DNA of 64,000 bases from Acetobacteraceae bacterium (lineage in GTDB: Bacteria; Pseudomonadota; Alphaproteobacteria; Acetobacterales; Acetobacteraceae): NCBI GenBank assembly GCA_030041255.1, contig JASHOF010000156.1, positions 1-64,000 on the forward strand. The letters are read 5' to 3'. Below are positions 25,920-34,556 of the stretch, one piece after another. Under the pieces are notes generated by a model. The model was not told the DNA's origin. It saw nothing but the letters and a program-made list of their open reading frames with translations, and made no database searches. How positions within the stretch are numbered: the stretch's first letter is position 1; every line of letters begins with the position of its first letter. The position numbers and the translations under genes are program-made.

Positions 25920-26645
25920 ATGGAGGACAAGATGCTCTGCAGCATGGCATCGAACGGCCAGTCAGCGAAGCTTCCCGGTTTCCGGGGGGCCGACGCTTCC
26001 GGCGGCTGGATGGGCAAGCCACGTGCCCTGGAGCTGCTGGCGTCTCAGGCCGTCATCGTGCGCGCCGATCGCGAGGAGGAAATCGTCGGACAAGGCGAGG
26101 CGGCGGAATATTGCTACGTCGTGGTGAGCGGATGCGTGCGCACCGTCAGACTGATGGAGGATGGCCGCCGCCAGGTTGGCGAGTTCCTGCTGCCCGGGGA
26201 CATGTTCGGATGGGAGGCGCTGGAGGAACATGATTTCAGCGCCGAGGCTGTGACGGCGGCGACGCTGCGCCGCTATCCGCGGCGTGGGCTCGAGCTGCTC
26301 GCTGACAGGGACCACGAACTCGCACGGCGGCTGCGCGCGCTGAGCGCGCGCAAGCTCCGCGCCGGACGCGAGCGGATGCTGCTGCTGGGGCGCAAAAGCG
26401 CCTCCGAGCGAATCGCGAGCTTCCTGCTGGAGATGGCCGAAAGGACGGGTTCCGGAGAAGGCTCTCCAATCGAGTTGCCGATGAGCCGCACGGATATCGC
26501 AGACTACCTCGGCCTGACGATCGAAACGGTCTGCCGCGGCCTGACCCACTTGCAGCGGCAGGGAACGATTTCCATCGAACGGGCGCGGATCTGGATCCGC
26601 GATCGCCGGGCGCTCGGCGTGGCAGGCTGCGAAGCGCTACACTGA
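25920..26645 (+). CDS. fixK: FixK-like CRP/FNR-family transcription regulator
   Basis: About 241 residues: a cyclic-nucleotide-type beta-roll (about 35-145, GQGEAAEYCYVVVSGCVRTVRL and GEFLLPGDMFGW), a dimerisation helix, and a winged HTH with the CRP/FNR signature (LPMSRTDIADYLGLTIETVCRGLTHLQRQG). The FNR iron-sulfur cysteines are absent: only one Cys lies in the N-terminus, and no CxxCx5C cluster occurs, so it should not bind a 4Fe-4S cluster and fits FixK. The recognition helix ETVCR keeps Glu and Arg for TTGA contact but has Cys where FNR has Ser. The start is uncertain (GTG 25914 or ATG 25920, 25932). Likely target sites: the TTGA-N6-TCAA boxes around it. Confidence 0.85.
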   Translation: MEDKMLCSMASNGQSAKLPGFRGADASGGWMGKPRALELLASQAVIVRADREEEIVGQGEAAEYCYVVVSGCVRTVRLMEDGRRQVGEFLLPGDMFGWEALEEHDFSAEAVTAATLRRYPRRGLELLADRDHELARRLRALSARKLRAGRERMLLLGRKSASERIASFLLEMAERTGSGEGSPIELPMSRTDIADYLGLTIETVCRGLTHLQRQGTISIERARIWIRDRRALGVAGCEALH

Positions 26646-26698
26646 GATGTATGGCCTTGCCCAACGGCGCCCCGTAAATGCTGCGGCTCCGAGGATGA

Positions 26699-26712
26699 TT
26701 GATGTGTGTCAA
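26699..26712. promoter_or_regulatory. FixK/FNR box upstream of the BON protein gene
   Basis: TTGATGTGTGTCAA, perfect TTGA-N6-TCAA, centred 73 bp before the BON-protein start codon and 53 bp after the fixK stop. Confidence 0.75.
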
Positions 26713-26778
26713 TGCCTCTGGCGCGGCCTCCTGTATCGATGGTTACCTGAAGGTCAGGCTTTTATCGGAGGCTTTTCC

Positions 26779-27447
26779 ATGTCCGACGACGAAAAGATCC
26801 GGCAGCGGATCATCGACGAGCTCGAGTTCGAGCCTGCACTCAACGCCGCCCGGATCGGGGTCGGTGTGCAGGAAGGCGTCGTCACCCTGAGTGGTCATGT
26901 TCACAGCTTTCTGGAGAAACATACCGCGGAACGGGCGGCGCTTCGGGTCAAAGGAGTGCGTGCCGTCGCCCAGGAGATCGAGGTCAGGCTGCCGGCCGAC
27001 AAGAAGCACGCCGACGACGAGATCGCCGCCAGGGCGATCAAGATCCTGGATTGGGATCTGGCGGTTCCATCCACCGCGATCGCCGTGAAGGTGGAGCAGG
27101 GCGTGGTTACCTTGTCCGGCGAGGTCGACTGGGCGTACCAGCGTGCCGAGGCGGAGCAGGATATGCGGAAGCTCAGCGGTGTGAAGTCAGTCATCAACGA
27201 CATCCGCGTTCGCCCACAGGTTCAGCCCGAAAATGTACGGGCCAAAATCCGGGCCGCGTTCGAGCGCAGCGCGGGACTCGAAGCCAGCGGCATCACGATC
27301 GAAACCAGCGGTAGCAGGGTGCGACTGAGCGGCAAGGTTCGCACCTGGGTGGAACGCGAAGAGGCCGAGCGCGCTGCATTGTCGACGCCGGGTGTGATCG
27401 GCGTCGACGACATGATTGTGGTCGACCCCATCCGGTTCGGCGTGTAG
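26779..27447 (+). CDS. Triple BON-domain protein
   Basis: A 222-residue protein with three BON domains (about 5-70, 78-145, 150-218), each with the VxxGxVTLSGxV pattern (EGVVTLSGHV, QGVVTLSGEV, GSRVRLSGKV) and a trailing VxxVxxDI-type strand. BON domains are thought to bind phospholipids or stabilise envelopes (OsmY-like). No signal peptide is seen from the ATG at 26779, which has CGGAGG upstream, so it is probably cytoplasmic or peripheral. A perfect FixK box upstream suggests induction at low oxygen. Confidence 0.88.
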   Translation: MSDDEKIRQRIIDELEFEPALNAARIGVGVQEGVVTLSGHVHSFLEKHTAERAALRVKGVRAVAQEIEVRLPADKKHADDEIAARAIKILDWDLAVPSTAIAVKVEQGVVTLSGEVDWAYQRAEAEQDMRKLSGVKSVINDIRVRPQVQPENVRAKIRAAFERSAGLEASGITIETSGSRVRLSGKVRTWVEREEAERAALSTPGVIGVDDMIVVDPIRFGV

Positions 27448-27462
27448 CCGCGAGGAGACCGC

Positions 27463-27483
27463 GGGCCACGATGGCCGTGGCCC
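27463..27483. terminator. Convergent terminator hairpin
   Basis: GGGCCACG and CGTGGCCC form a perfect 8-bp stem with a 5-base loop, followed by TGTCTTG. It lies 16 bp after the BON-protein stop and between convergent genes, so it most likely terminates the BON-protein transcript. Confidence 0.55.
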
Positions 27484-27601
27484 TGTCTTGCCTGGAATTC
27501 CGCAGGATAGCATGGTCGATCGCGACGCAAACGAAAGCATCGGCATGACGGGTGCTATGATCCGGTCGGGGAGGTGCTGACGGAGTCCTGCGGCAACTCG
27601 A

Positions 27602-28468
27602 TCAGCGCGCCATAAGAACCGGCAAGTCAGCCGACAGTAGGACGCGACGCGTAAAGCCGCCAAATACGATCTCGCGCATGCGGCTGTGGCTATAGCCACC
27701 CATGACAAGGAGAGTTGCAAGGTGTGCAGCAGCGACTTCGAGCAGCGCCTCGACCGGCGGCCGGCCATCTTCGGTGAGGTGCTGCACCGTGGTATTGGGA
27801 TTGTGCCACTGAAGTGCATGGCGCAGCCTTGCGCAGGACGGCTCGGCGGACTTCCTGCCCTCTTCGACCGACAGGATGATCACGCGATCGGCTTTCTCTA
27901 TGAATGGTAGAGCGGCAGCCACCGCGCGCGCCGCCTCCCGCGTATCCTTCCAGGCAATCACCACTGTTCCCGCTTCCACAATGAGGGCTTTTGCCGCGGC
28001 GATCAGCACGGGCTTGCCGGTCTCCATGAGCAACCCATCAAGCAGGTCCATGGCGCCTGCTTGCCGATCGTGGGCGCGGTCAATGACGGCCAGGTCGGCA
28101 GTACGAGCATGCGCAGCCAGAGATTCCCGCTCGTCGCCGGTCTCCACCTGCCATCCGGCCGAGGCGCCCCCGGCGGCCGGTGCCTCGCCGAGAGCGAGTT
28201 GCTCGCGCGCGCAGAACTCGCGGACGCTCTTTTCGGCCTTTTCGTGCCGGGCAGCGACATCCCGGTCCAGGGCATCGATCAAATGCGTCACAGCCCCACT
28301 GCCCATGGTATCGGCGGTCGCCGCGGCCATGATAATCCTTGCTACGTCAGCGCGCACATGCAGAAACTCGAGATGACCGGCCCAGGCGCGCGCCACTTGT
28401 AGTGCAGCAGAGAAGACCGGAGCGTCGGTTTCTGCACCAGTCGCGGGAACAAGGATGAATCTGGGCAT
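27602..28468 (-). CDS. Tandem universal stress protein (UspA family)
   Basis: A 288-residue protein with two Usp-like halves. The first (about 1-145) begins MPRFILVPATGAETDAPVFSAALQVA; the second begins GTVVIAWKDTREAARAVAAALPFIEKA and ends LLVMGGYSHSRMREIVFGGFTRRVLLSADLPVLM, which includes the ATP-binding GGYSHSRxRExxFGGxTR signature. Only the second half has a clear ATP site. The ATG at 28468 is chosen because the FixK box at 28529 lies upstream of it and overlaps the longer alternative frame. Typical member of hypoxia/dormancy regulons. Confidence 0.88.
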   Translation of the reverse strand: MPRFILVPATGAETDAPVFSAALQVARAWAGHLEFLHVRADVARIIMAAATADTMGSGAVTHLIDALDRDVAARHEKAEKSVREFCAREQLALGEAPAAGGASAGWQVETGDERESLAAHARTADLAVIDRAHDRQAGAMDLLDGLLMETGKPVLIAAAKALIVEAGTVVIAWKDTREAARAVAAALPFIEKADRVIILSVEEGRKSAEPSCARLRHALQWHNPNTTVQHLTEDGRPPVEALLEVAAAHLATLLVMGGYSHSRMREIVFGGFTRRVLLSADLPVLMAR

Positions 28469-28528
28469 AGCTTTCACCGCTCCAGCAGCGATATTTGCCA
28501 AAGCATATAACGCTCGCTGCGCCTGGTG

Positions 28529-28542
28529 TTGATGTGCGTCAA
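28529..28542. promoter_or_regulatory. FixK/FNR box upstream of the Usp gene
   Basis: TTGATGTGCGTCAA, perfect TTGA-N6-TCAA, centred 67 bp before the minus-strand Usp start codon. The core is almost the same as the box at 26699. Confidence 0.75.
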
Positions 28543-29098
28543 CGAAAGCAAGCGGGTCGGAGCGCACAAAGCCATTTTACTTTCCGCCGGAAATCACCGC
28601 TACCGCCGATGGCGAAGATCCGCGCCTTCCCGATGGGACCGGCATACGCGAGGCCGAAAGAGACGCTGGCCGACTGTTCCGTCGCTTCCGCGTGCATGAC
28701 CCCCGGCACATCGCCGCGAGGCAACAAGTCACCGCAAGATCGGCAGAGAGGAGTATAGGGACTGGCGGGTCCCCATCGCGCAAGGCGCGATGGAAGCACC
28801 GCGAGAGAGTCGCGCGCGGCGCGGGGTGAGGGTGCTCGTGTATCACCCAAGCATGATTCCGGGTACAGCGTTTCCGAGGTTCGAATCGTATCATGCGGCG
28901 CGGGCGAGCATGTAGGTCCAGGTGTGGACGACAGGGTTGCGGTTGAAGTGAGCGATGGCGGCGACCAGCTCCGGGCGCCGAATCGAAGCACAATCCTGTG
29001 GGATTTGTGAAGAGCTGCATGGACACGTTCGAGAGGGCTTTATCGCGTAACCGATTCAAAGGACTCGGCTTTCAGGGAAAAGCGGGCGAAAGTTCGGT
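28543..29098. other. Intergenic stretch with a transposase-like tail
   Basis: Contains no full gene. The minus strand from about 28980 to the TGA at 28891 encodes a peptide ending ELVAAIAHFNRNPVVHTW and a few more residues, which resembles the C-terminus of IS630-type transposases. It is in no complete frame and is best read as a decayed insertion-sequence remnant. The rest (28543-28890, 28981-29098) shows nothing recognisable. Confidence 0.4.
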
Positions 29099-29479
29099 TT
29101 AAAGGGAAATCAGCTTTCCCTCGCCCACTGCATCGAAGAAGGTCGCGATTCCAGCGATCTCGACTCCGTCCAGCAGGAGGGCTCCCTCCAGCCCCTCGGC
29201 GCGCATACCCGCCTCGCAAAGGATCAGGCGCACGCCAAGTTCGCTCGCGGCTTCCCTCAGCTCTTCGAGCCCGGCAACGCCGCGGCGCCGGACGCGACCG
29301 TCTCGCTCGGTGTCCTCAAGCCCAGACCAGTCGGCAAGCAACGCATGACACCCGTGGTTGGTCGCAAAGAGCACCACCTCCCGCCCCAACGCCGCCGCTC
29401 CGGTGGCCAGCACGAAGGCGTAGTGCGCCCGATCGTGTTGGCCCGAAAGCAGCAGGATGCCAAGCCGGTCAGGCGACAC
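29099..29479 (-). CDS. DsrE-like family protein
   Basis: About 126 residues. DsrE-type fold: LGILLLSGQHDRAHYAFVLATGAAALG, then VVLFATNHGCHALL, then LILCEAGMRAEGL, ending GIATFFDAVGEGKLI. A conserved Cys lies in the ILCEAGMRA segment. The GTG at 29479 gives the family N-terminus and has AGGAGAAAGG upstream; an ATG at 29503 is also possible. It overlaps the end of the MoeB-like gene by 11 bp, so the two are co-translated; the pair suggests sulfur handling (adenylation or sulfur relay). It differs clearly from the DsrE protein at 23.1 kb. Confidence 0.8.
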   Translation of the reverse strand: MSPDRLGILLLSGQHDRAHYAFVLATGAAALGREVVLFATNHGCHALLADWSGLEDTERDGRVRRRGVAGLEELREAASELGVRLILCEAGMRAEGLEGALLLDGVEIAGIATFFDAVGEGKLISL

Positions 29480-30290
29480 GAAGGGGCGCCTTTCTCCTGG
29501 CATGCGCCGCAAGGTCGTGGATCTCACCCATCGGCCCGCACAGCTTGCAGGCCGGGTCGCGACGCAGCCGCATCACCCGCATGCGGGTTGCAAGCGCATC
29601 CCAGATCAACAATCGCCCGGAAAGGCTCTCACCGATACCCAGGATTTCTTTCAGCACCTCGGTTGCCTGCAGAGTCCCCATCACGCCCGTTACTGCGCCG
29701 AGTACACCGGCCTCGGAACAGTTCGGCACCAATTCCGGCGGCGGCGGTTCCGGATAAAGACAGCGATAGCAGGGGGCCTCCTTGTCGGCATGCGGCTTGA
29801 ACACCGAAAGCTGACCCTCGAAGCGTAGCACCGCGGCCGAAATCAGGGTGCGACAAGTGAGGAAGCAGGCATCGGAAAGCAGGAAGCGGGTGGCGAAATT
29901 GTCCGACCCATCGCAAATGATATCATAGCGTCCGATCAGCTCGATCGCGTTGCCTGCATCGAGCCGCTCCACATACGGCTCGATCACCACTCCCGGATTG
30001 AGCGCGCTTGCCGCCGCCGCCGCCGAGAGGGCCTTGGCTTTGCCTACCATTTCCGTGCGGTGTGCGACCTGGCGTTGCAGGTTCGAGAGCTCCACCCGAT
30101 CGTCATCGATGATCCCGATGCGGCCGACGCCGGCGCCCGCCAGATAGAGCAAAAGAGGCGAACCGAGCCCACCCGCGCCCACGACCAGCACGCTTGCCAC
30201 CCGTAACTTCGCTTGGCCCGTCCCTCCCACTTCCTTGAGCAGGATGTGACGCGAATAGCGCTCGATCTCTTCCTCGCTGAAGTCGATCAT
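29469..30290 (-). CDS. MoeB/ThiF-family adenylyltransferase (HesA-like)
   Basis: A 273-residue E1-like enzyme that would adenylate the C-terminal glycine of a ubiquitin-like sulfur carrier (ThiS/MoaD type). Features: RYSRHILLKEVGGTGQAKL, nucleotide motif VLVVGAGGLGSP, catalytic stretch DDDRVELSNLQRQ, DGSDNFATRFL, the two CxxC zinc pairs (CYRC and CKLC), and LGAVTGVMGTLQATEVLK. No rhodanese domain. The ATG at 30290 begins MIDFSEEEIERYSRHI, the usual family start. Which carrier it serves (thiamine, molybdopterin or another) cannot be told; no carrier gene is adjacent. Confidence 0.9.
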   Translation of the reverse strand: MIDFSEEEIERYSRHILLKEVGGTGQAKLRVASVLVVGAGGLGSPLLLYLAGAGVGRIGIIDDDRVELSNLQRQVAHRTEMVGKAKALSAAAAASALNPGVVIEPYVERLDAGNAIELIGRYDIICDGSDNFATRFLLSDACFLTCRTLISAAVLRFEGQLSVFKPHADKEAPCYRCLYPEPPPPELVPNCSEAGVLGAVTGVMGTLQATEVLKEILGIGESLSGRLLIWDALATRMRVMRLRRDPACKLCGPMGEIHDLAAHARRKAPLRVA

Positions 30291-31056
30291 GACAACGCCC
30301 CGAACCCTGCCCATCGCTTGGGTGAGAACCAGCCAGCTTCAGCTTGCATAGGCACTCCCCTGCTACGCGCTGCTCCCGGCATCCGCATCGGACCTAAAAA
30401 TCTCACAATCACTGCTCGATGGTGGCAAGACCATGAGTGGTCATTTCTTCCGGTACGGCCAATCGACCTTGGCTCCGGGAGCGCAGCCGAAATCGGCAAC
30501 GAAATCGTCGTCGATCGCCACGCCGAACCAGACGAGTTGCCGACCGTTTGCGCACCCCCGCGCCCTGGCGAATGCCCGCCCATGTTGACCGACTTTCCTG
30601 TCCCCCCTTCTGTGCACATCACGCCGGGGGAAGGCATTGCCCGGCACGTTCGGCAGGGCGTTGAGTTCAACGCGCATGTTCCCGATGTTCTGCGCAGCCC
30701 GCTCAGCCATGACTGGGCCCTCGATTCCGAAGAATGAACCGTGTCGTCGCCTCCTTCCCGGACAATGATGTGCGCGTCGCTCTCGACCACTTCAATACCC
30801 ATGGGCAGAACGAGAGTTGGCTCAAAACGCACCCGAACGCGCAATGTCACTTCACACCCACCCGTTCCTCCTGGCTCAAGCCGGGTGGAGACCTGACGAG
30901 GCCTCGCCTCACACCGACGAGGCGTGCGTTGGCGGTGGCTCCGGTCGCCGGTGAACAGGAGCTCTGGTAAACCAGGCTCACGGACCAATCAACGGTCGAA
31001 CGCCTTCGAGAGGTAATACCTGCACGACCGGGACCGGTGGAATGATAGCACAAAGT
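30291..31056. other. Degenerate region with insertion-sequence debris
   Basis: 766 bp with no intact gene. The only recognisable coding is the IS630-type fragment at 30770-30880, listed separately. Reading frames on both strands lack homologous-looking domains, start signals or codon bias like the neighbours. Confidence 0.5.
30770..30880 (+). pseudogene. IS630-type transposase fragment (catalytic C-terminal part)
   Basis: The peptide VRVALDHFNTHGQNESWL followed by HPNAQCHFTPTRSSWL matches the DDE-domain segment of IS630 transposases (usual form: LDNxxTHxxxxxxxWLxxHPxxxxHFTPTSSSWLN). Only this about 37-residue block is recognisable; both flanks are unrelated, so it is a decayed fragment. Confidence 0.6.
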
Positions 31057-31224
31057 ATGGCGGAGTTTGTCAACCGTCATGTGAAGCTCTCAGTAGAGGG
31101 CATCGACCGGATGTACCTCGACGTCTATGTGCCCGGCTTGCAGTACGAACAAGGGATAGTCCGATTTTTCTGCCACCACCGCGGCCAGCCGATCCCCTCG
31201 GCGGCACTGATGAGCCCGAAATGA
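31057..31224 (+). pseudogene. N-terminal fragment of a mobile-element-associated protein
   Basis: Reads MAEFVNRHVKLSVEGIDRMY, then LDVYVPGLQYEQGIVRFF, then HRGQPIPSAALMSP, and stops at 31224. This resembles the first about 55 residues of a longer uncharacterised protein widespread in soil bacteria, where the text continues beyond SALMSP. Here it is cut just where IS630-like sequence begins. I know the resemblance by memory of the family only; no function is assigned. Confidence 0.45.
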
Positions 31225-31227
31225 CCG

Positions 31228-31329
31228 GGACTGATCGTCACGTTGAGCGACGCCGAGCGCGAACGCCTCGACGGGCTGATCCGGACTGGCAGACATCGCG
31301 CCCGTCAGGTGCTGAAGGCCCGCATCCGG
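31228..31329 (+). pseudogene. IS630-type transposase N-terminal fragment
   Basis: GLIVTLSDAERERLDGLIRT followed by HRARQVLKARIR is the start of an IS630-family transposase (typical LTxxERxxLExLIxxGxxxARxxxKARILL). The similarity ends at about 31329, and no catalytic part follows. It directly abuts the truncated protein ending at 31224. Confidence 0.6.
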
Positions 31330-31833
31330 AGCGCCGTCAGCCTCTGCCTCCGTTCGATGACGTTTGTGGAGGCCCTCGCTCAGCCCTCACCATCAGCACT
31401 GTCGATCATCACAGCGCCGGCAGGCCGAAATGAACCGAGGGAAAGACAATTCCAGGGCTGCACTTCCATGCGCAGCGTTCGTCTCCGCCGCGGCTGCACG
31501 GGAAAGACCTTTTCCCCCTATGATCCGCCCTATCCGTCTCGGACCTTCTATCTCGCACCAGGAACATCGTACTGCAGTGGACCGATCGGGCATTCTCGAA
31601 GCAGTCTCGGCGATGCCGCCATTCCCTCCGGGGCGCGCTGACTGCACCCTCAGCACGGCGGCGTTTGCCGGCCGGCTGCGGTGGAGCATTCCGTGGATCG
31701 ACGATGGCTTTCACTTCGTCACCCATCTCGACATCGACCTGACCCTGTGCTGATGCTCCTGCTGCTCCGAAAACGCGGAAAGCCCCGCTCAAGCCCCCCT
31801 GCTATGCCCGGTTTCTCAGCTGGTAGTTGACGC
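31330..31833. other. Non-coding stretch before the second SNF2 gene
   Basis: 504 bp with no convincing gene on either strand. Short open frames here show no recognisable domain. A tRNA-like D-loop string near 31813 is not part of a tRNA. Confidence 0.45.
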
Positions 31834-34551
31834 ATGGTGTCCGAATCGGCCACCGCCCGCCTTGGTCTGCGTCTCACTCCACACGGCCGATTGCTGGCCG
31901 AGGTCAGTGACGGAGCGGCGGAGTTCGACCGGCGCATCACAACGCGTCTGAGCAGCGCCTTCGCGCAGGGCAGCGGCCACGGTTTGCTGCAACTTGGCGC
32001 CGGCGAAATCGACCAGGCATTGCCCCCGGCGTTTGCCTGGTGGCGCGCGTTCGCGGCGCGCTACATAACGGCACTCTGCCTGCACGCCCCGGCCGATCAA
32101 TCCTCCGCCGCATTGCCCGAGGTGCCGAGGCCAGGCGCCAGCGAATGCGCGACACTGGTGTTGACGGCCCCGGTGATGCCGGGTGCCGAGTACCTCACGG
32201 CGGAAGTGCTGCTGGTGTTGTGGGATGAGACCGCCGCCGCCTGTGCCGCTTCGTTGGCGGCCGCCAGGACCGACCTTCAGAGCTTCCTGAAGCACCTCAA
32301 TGCGGCTTGGAATCTGGTCGGGCGCGTGCACTTCAACCTGGCAGAAAATCGCCGCGACGCCGAGGCGCCGTTCGCTTTCATGGCCACCTATACGACGCGG
32401 CTCTCGACACAGGGCAAGGCGCAGCATTTGCCGCTCGGCCAGGCATTGCGCGAATATGCCGGTGCGGCAAATCACCAGCAGCTGCTCTCGCTGCTGCTTC
32501 CGGTGCAGCGGGCGGCAGAGCATTGCCCGTGGCTCAGATCAATCGTCGACAACGGGGAGATCTTTCACCCGCTGCGTTGGAGGGTAGAGGACGCATCGCG
32601 TCTGCTGGCAAGCGTTCCGGCGCTTGAAGGTGCCGGCGTTATCGTCCGGACGCCGGTCTCCTGGCGAGCCGCTCGGCCAGCGCGCCCGCAAGTGACCGGC
32701 ACAGTAGGCGTCCGCCAACCGTCCGCACTCGGTCTCGAGGGGCTGCTGGATTTCCGGATGTCCGTCACCCTGGATGGCGAGGTCCTCTCGGAACCGGAGA
32801 TCGCCTCACTGCTGAGCGGCACCGATTCGCTGGTGCTGCTGCGCGGCCAGTGGGTGGAAGTGGACCGTGAACGATTGCAGCGTGCCATGCAGCAGTTTCG
32901 CGCGGCGGAGCAATTGGCGGCGAGCGACGGGCTGAGCTTCGCCGAAGCGATGCGGATGCTGGCCGGCGCACCTCTCTCCGCCGGCGCCACCGCAGCCGCC
33001 GACCCTGAATGGTCGCGGGTCACGGCGGGGCCGTGGCTCGCCGAGACCCTTCGCTCGTTGCGGGCAGCGGATGGCAGCGGCGCCGATCCGGAGCCGCCGC
33101 TCAAGGGAATCTTGCGCCCGTACCAGCGCGCCGGAGTCCGATGGCTCCACCTCCTTTCGGGCCTTGGCCTCGGCGCGTGCCTGGCCGACGACATGGGTCT
33201 GGGAAAGACGATCCAGGTGCTGGCCCTGCTGCTGCTCGAACGGCGGCGGCGCATGAGTTTCGCTGCGCGCCCGAGCCTGCTCGTGGCACCGGCGTCGTTG
33301 TTGGCCAACTGGGGCACCGAACTCGATCAGTTCGCCCCGGAATTGTCTACGCGGGTCGTGCATCCTTCGGCGATGACGGCGGCCGCTCTCAAGGCGTTCG
33401 GGCCGGCCGAGACGGCCGGGCTGGACCTCGTCATCACCAGTTACGGCTCTCTCCTGCGCATCTCGGCCTTGGCCGACATCGACTGGAGGTTTGCCATCCT
33501 GGACGAGGCGCAGGCGATCAAGAATCCGGGGGCCAAACAGACCCGGGCGGCGAAAGCGCTGCGGGCCGAGGCGCGGATCGTCCTGACCGGGACACCGGTT
33601 GAAAACCATCTCGGCGATCTCTGGTCGATCTTCGATTTCATCAATCCCGGCCTGCTGGGTTCGGCGAGGCAGTTCTCCCTCTACGCCAAGGGGCTCGCCG
33701 GCCGCAGCAACAATCCCTATGGGCCGCTCCGTGAACTGGTACGGCCGTACATTCTCAGGCGGATGAAGACCGACAAGGCCGTCATCTCCGACCTGCCGGA
33801 CAAGACCGAGGTGAACGCCTGGTGCAACCTCAGCCGCCGGCAGGCTGCCCTCTACGAGCAGGCCGTCCGGGAACTCGAAGAGGCGCTGCAGGACGCTCAG
33901 GGGATGGAGCGCAAGGGTCAGGTCCTCGCGATGCTGATGCGGCTCAAGCAGATCTGCAATCATCCCTCGCAATGGCTGAACGACCATGGCTGGGCCGAGC
34001 AGGACAGCGGCAAGCTCACGCGGCTCCGCGAGATCGCCGAGGTTGCGGCCGCACGGCAGGAGAAGATGCTCCTGTTCACGCAGTTCCGCGAGGCAACCGA
34101 ACCATTGGCGGGCTTCCTTGCCGGCGTGTTCGGGCGGCCGGCACTGGTGCTGCATGGCCAGACTCCCGTGCGGCAGCGGCGGGCGCTGGTCAGGCGTTTC
34201 CAGGAGGATGAGGCAGTGCCGTTCTTCGTCCTCTCGCTGAAGGTGGGTGGCACAGGGCTGACGCTGACGGCGGCATCGCACGTGGTGCATTTCGACCGCT
34301 GGTGGAACCCGGCAGTGGAGAACCAGGCGACCGACCGCGCCTTCCGAATCGGGCAAAGGAAGAACGTACTGGTGCATAAGTTCATCTGCCGCGGCACGGT
34401 GGAAGAAAAAATCGATCGCTTGATCGAATCGAAGCGGTCGTTGTCTGATGAGCTGCTGGCAACAGGCGGCGAGATCAACCTGACAGAGATGAAGGACGAA
34501 GAGTTGCTTCAACTGGTGGCACTGGACCTCTCTGCCGCGATGCGGGATTGA
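31834..34551 (+). CDS. SNF2-family DEAD/DEAH-box helicase
   Basis: A 905-residue Swi2/Snf2-type ATPase. The N-terminal about 420 residues are a family-specific region without enzymatic motifs (it includes GLLDFRMSVTLDGEVLSEPE and WVEVDRERL, typical of bacterial SNF2 N-domains). The core follows: KGILRPYQRAGVRWL, motif I LADDMGLGKTIQVLALL, motif II LDEAQAIKN, motif III LTGTPVENHL, then SLKVGGTGLTLTAA and DRAFRIGQ in lobe two. It ends with a short tail, and a SWIM-domain gene follows after five bases. This split SNF2/SWIM pairing recurs in many bacteria. DNA-translocation or repair role is inferred from the family. Confidence 0.92.
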   Translation: MVSESATARLGLRLTPHGRLLAEVSDGAAEFDRRITTRLSSAFAQGSGHGLLQLGAGEIDQALPPAFAWWRAFAARYITALCLHAPADQSSAALPEVPRPGASECATLVLTAPVMPGAEYLTAEVLLVLWDETAAACAASLAAARTDLQSFLKHLNAAWNLVGRVHFNLAENRRDAEAPFAFMATYTTRLSTQGKAQHLPLGQALREYAGAANHQQLLSLLLPVQRAAEHCPWLRSIVDNGEIFHPLRWRVEDASRLLASVPALEGAGVIVRTPVSWRAARPARPQVTGTVGVRQPSALGLEGLLDFRMSVTLDGEVLSEPEIASLLSGTDSLVLLRGQWVEVDRERLQRAMQQFRAAEQLAASDGLSFAEAMRMLAGAPLSAGATAAADPEWSRVTAGPWLAETLRSLRAADGSGADPEPPLKGILRPYQRAGVRWLHLLSGLGLGACLADDMGLGKTIQVLALLLLERRRRMSFAARPSLLVAPASLLANWGTELDQFAPELSTRVVHPSAMTAAALKAFGPAETAGLDLVITSYGSLLRISALADIDWRFAILDEAQAIKNPGAKQTRAAKALRAEARIVLTGTPVENHLGDLWSIFDFINPGLLGSARQFSLYAKGLAGRSNNPYGPLRELVRPYILRRMKTDKAVISDLPDKTEVNAWCNLSRRQAALYEQAVRELEEALQDAQGMERKGQVLAMLMRLKQICNHPSQWLNDHGWAEQDSGKLTRLREIAEVAAARQEKMLLFTQFREATEPLAGFLAGVFGRPALVLHGQTPVRQRRALVRRFQEDEAVPFFVLSLKVGGTGLTLTAASHVVHFDRWWNPAVENQATDRAFRIGQRKNVLVHKFICRGTVEEKIDRLIESKRSLSDELLATGGEINLTEMKDEELLQLVALDLSAAMRD

Positions 34552-34556
34552 GAGGC

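Noticed and set aside
28870-28890. T-loop-like GGTTCGAATC
   Set aside because: The flanking bases do not form a T stem, and no tRNA body is present.
31805-31833. tRNA-like string TCTCAGCTGGTAG
   Set aside because: Only a D-loop-like stretch; no acceptor, anticodon or T arm can be drawn around it.
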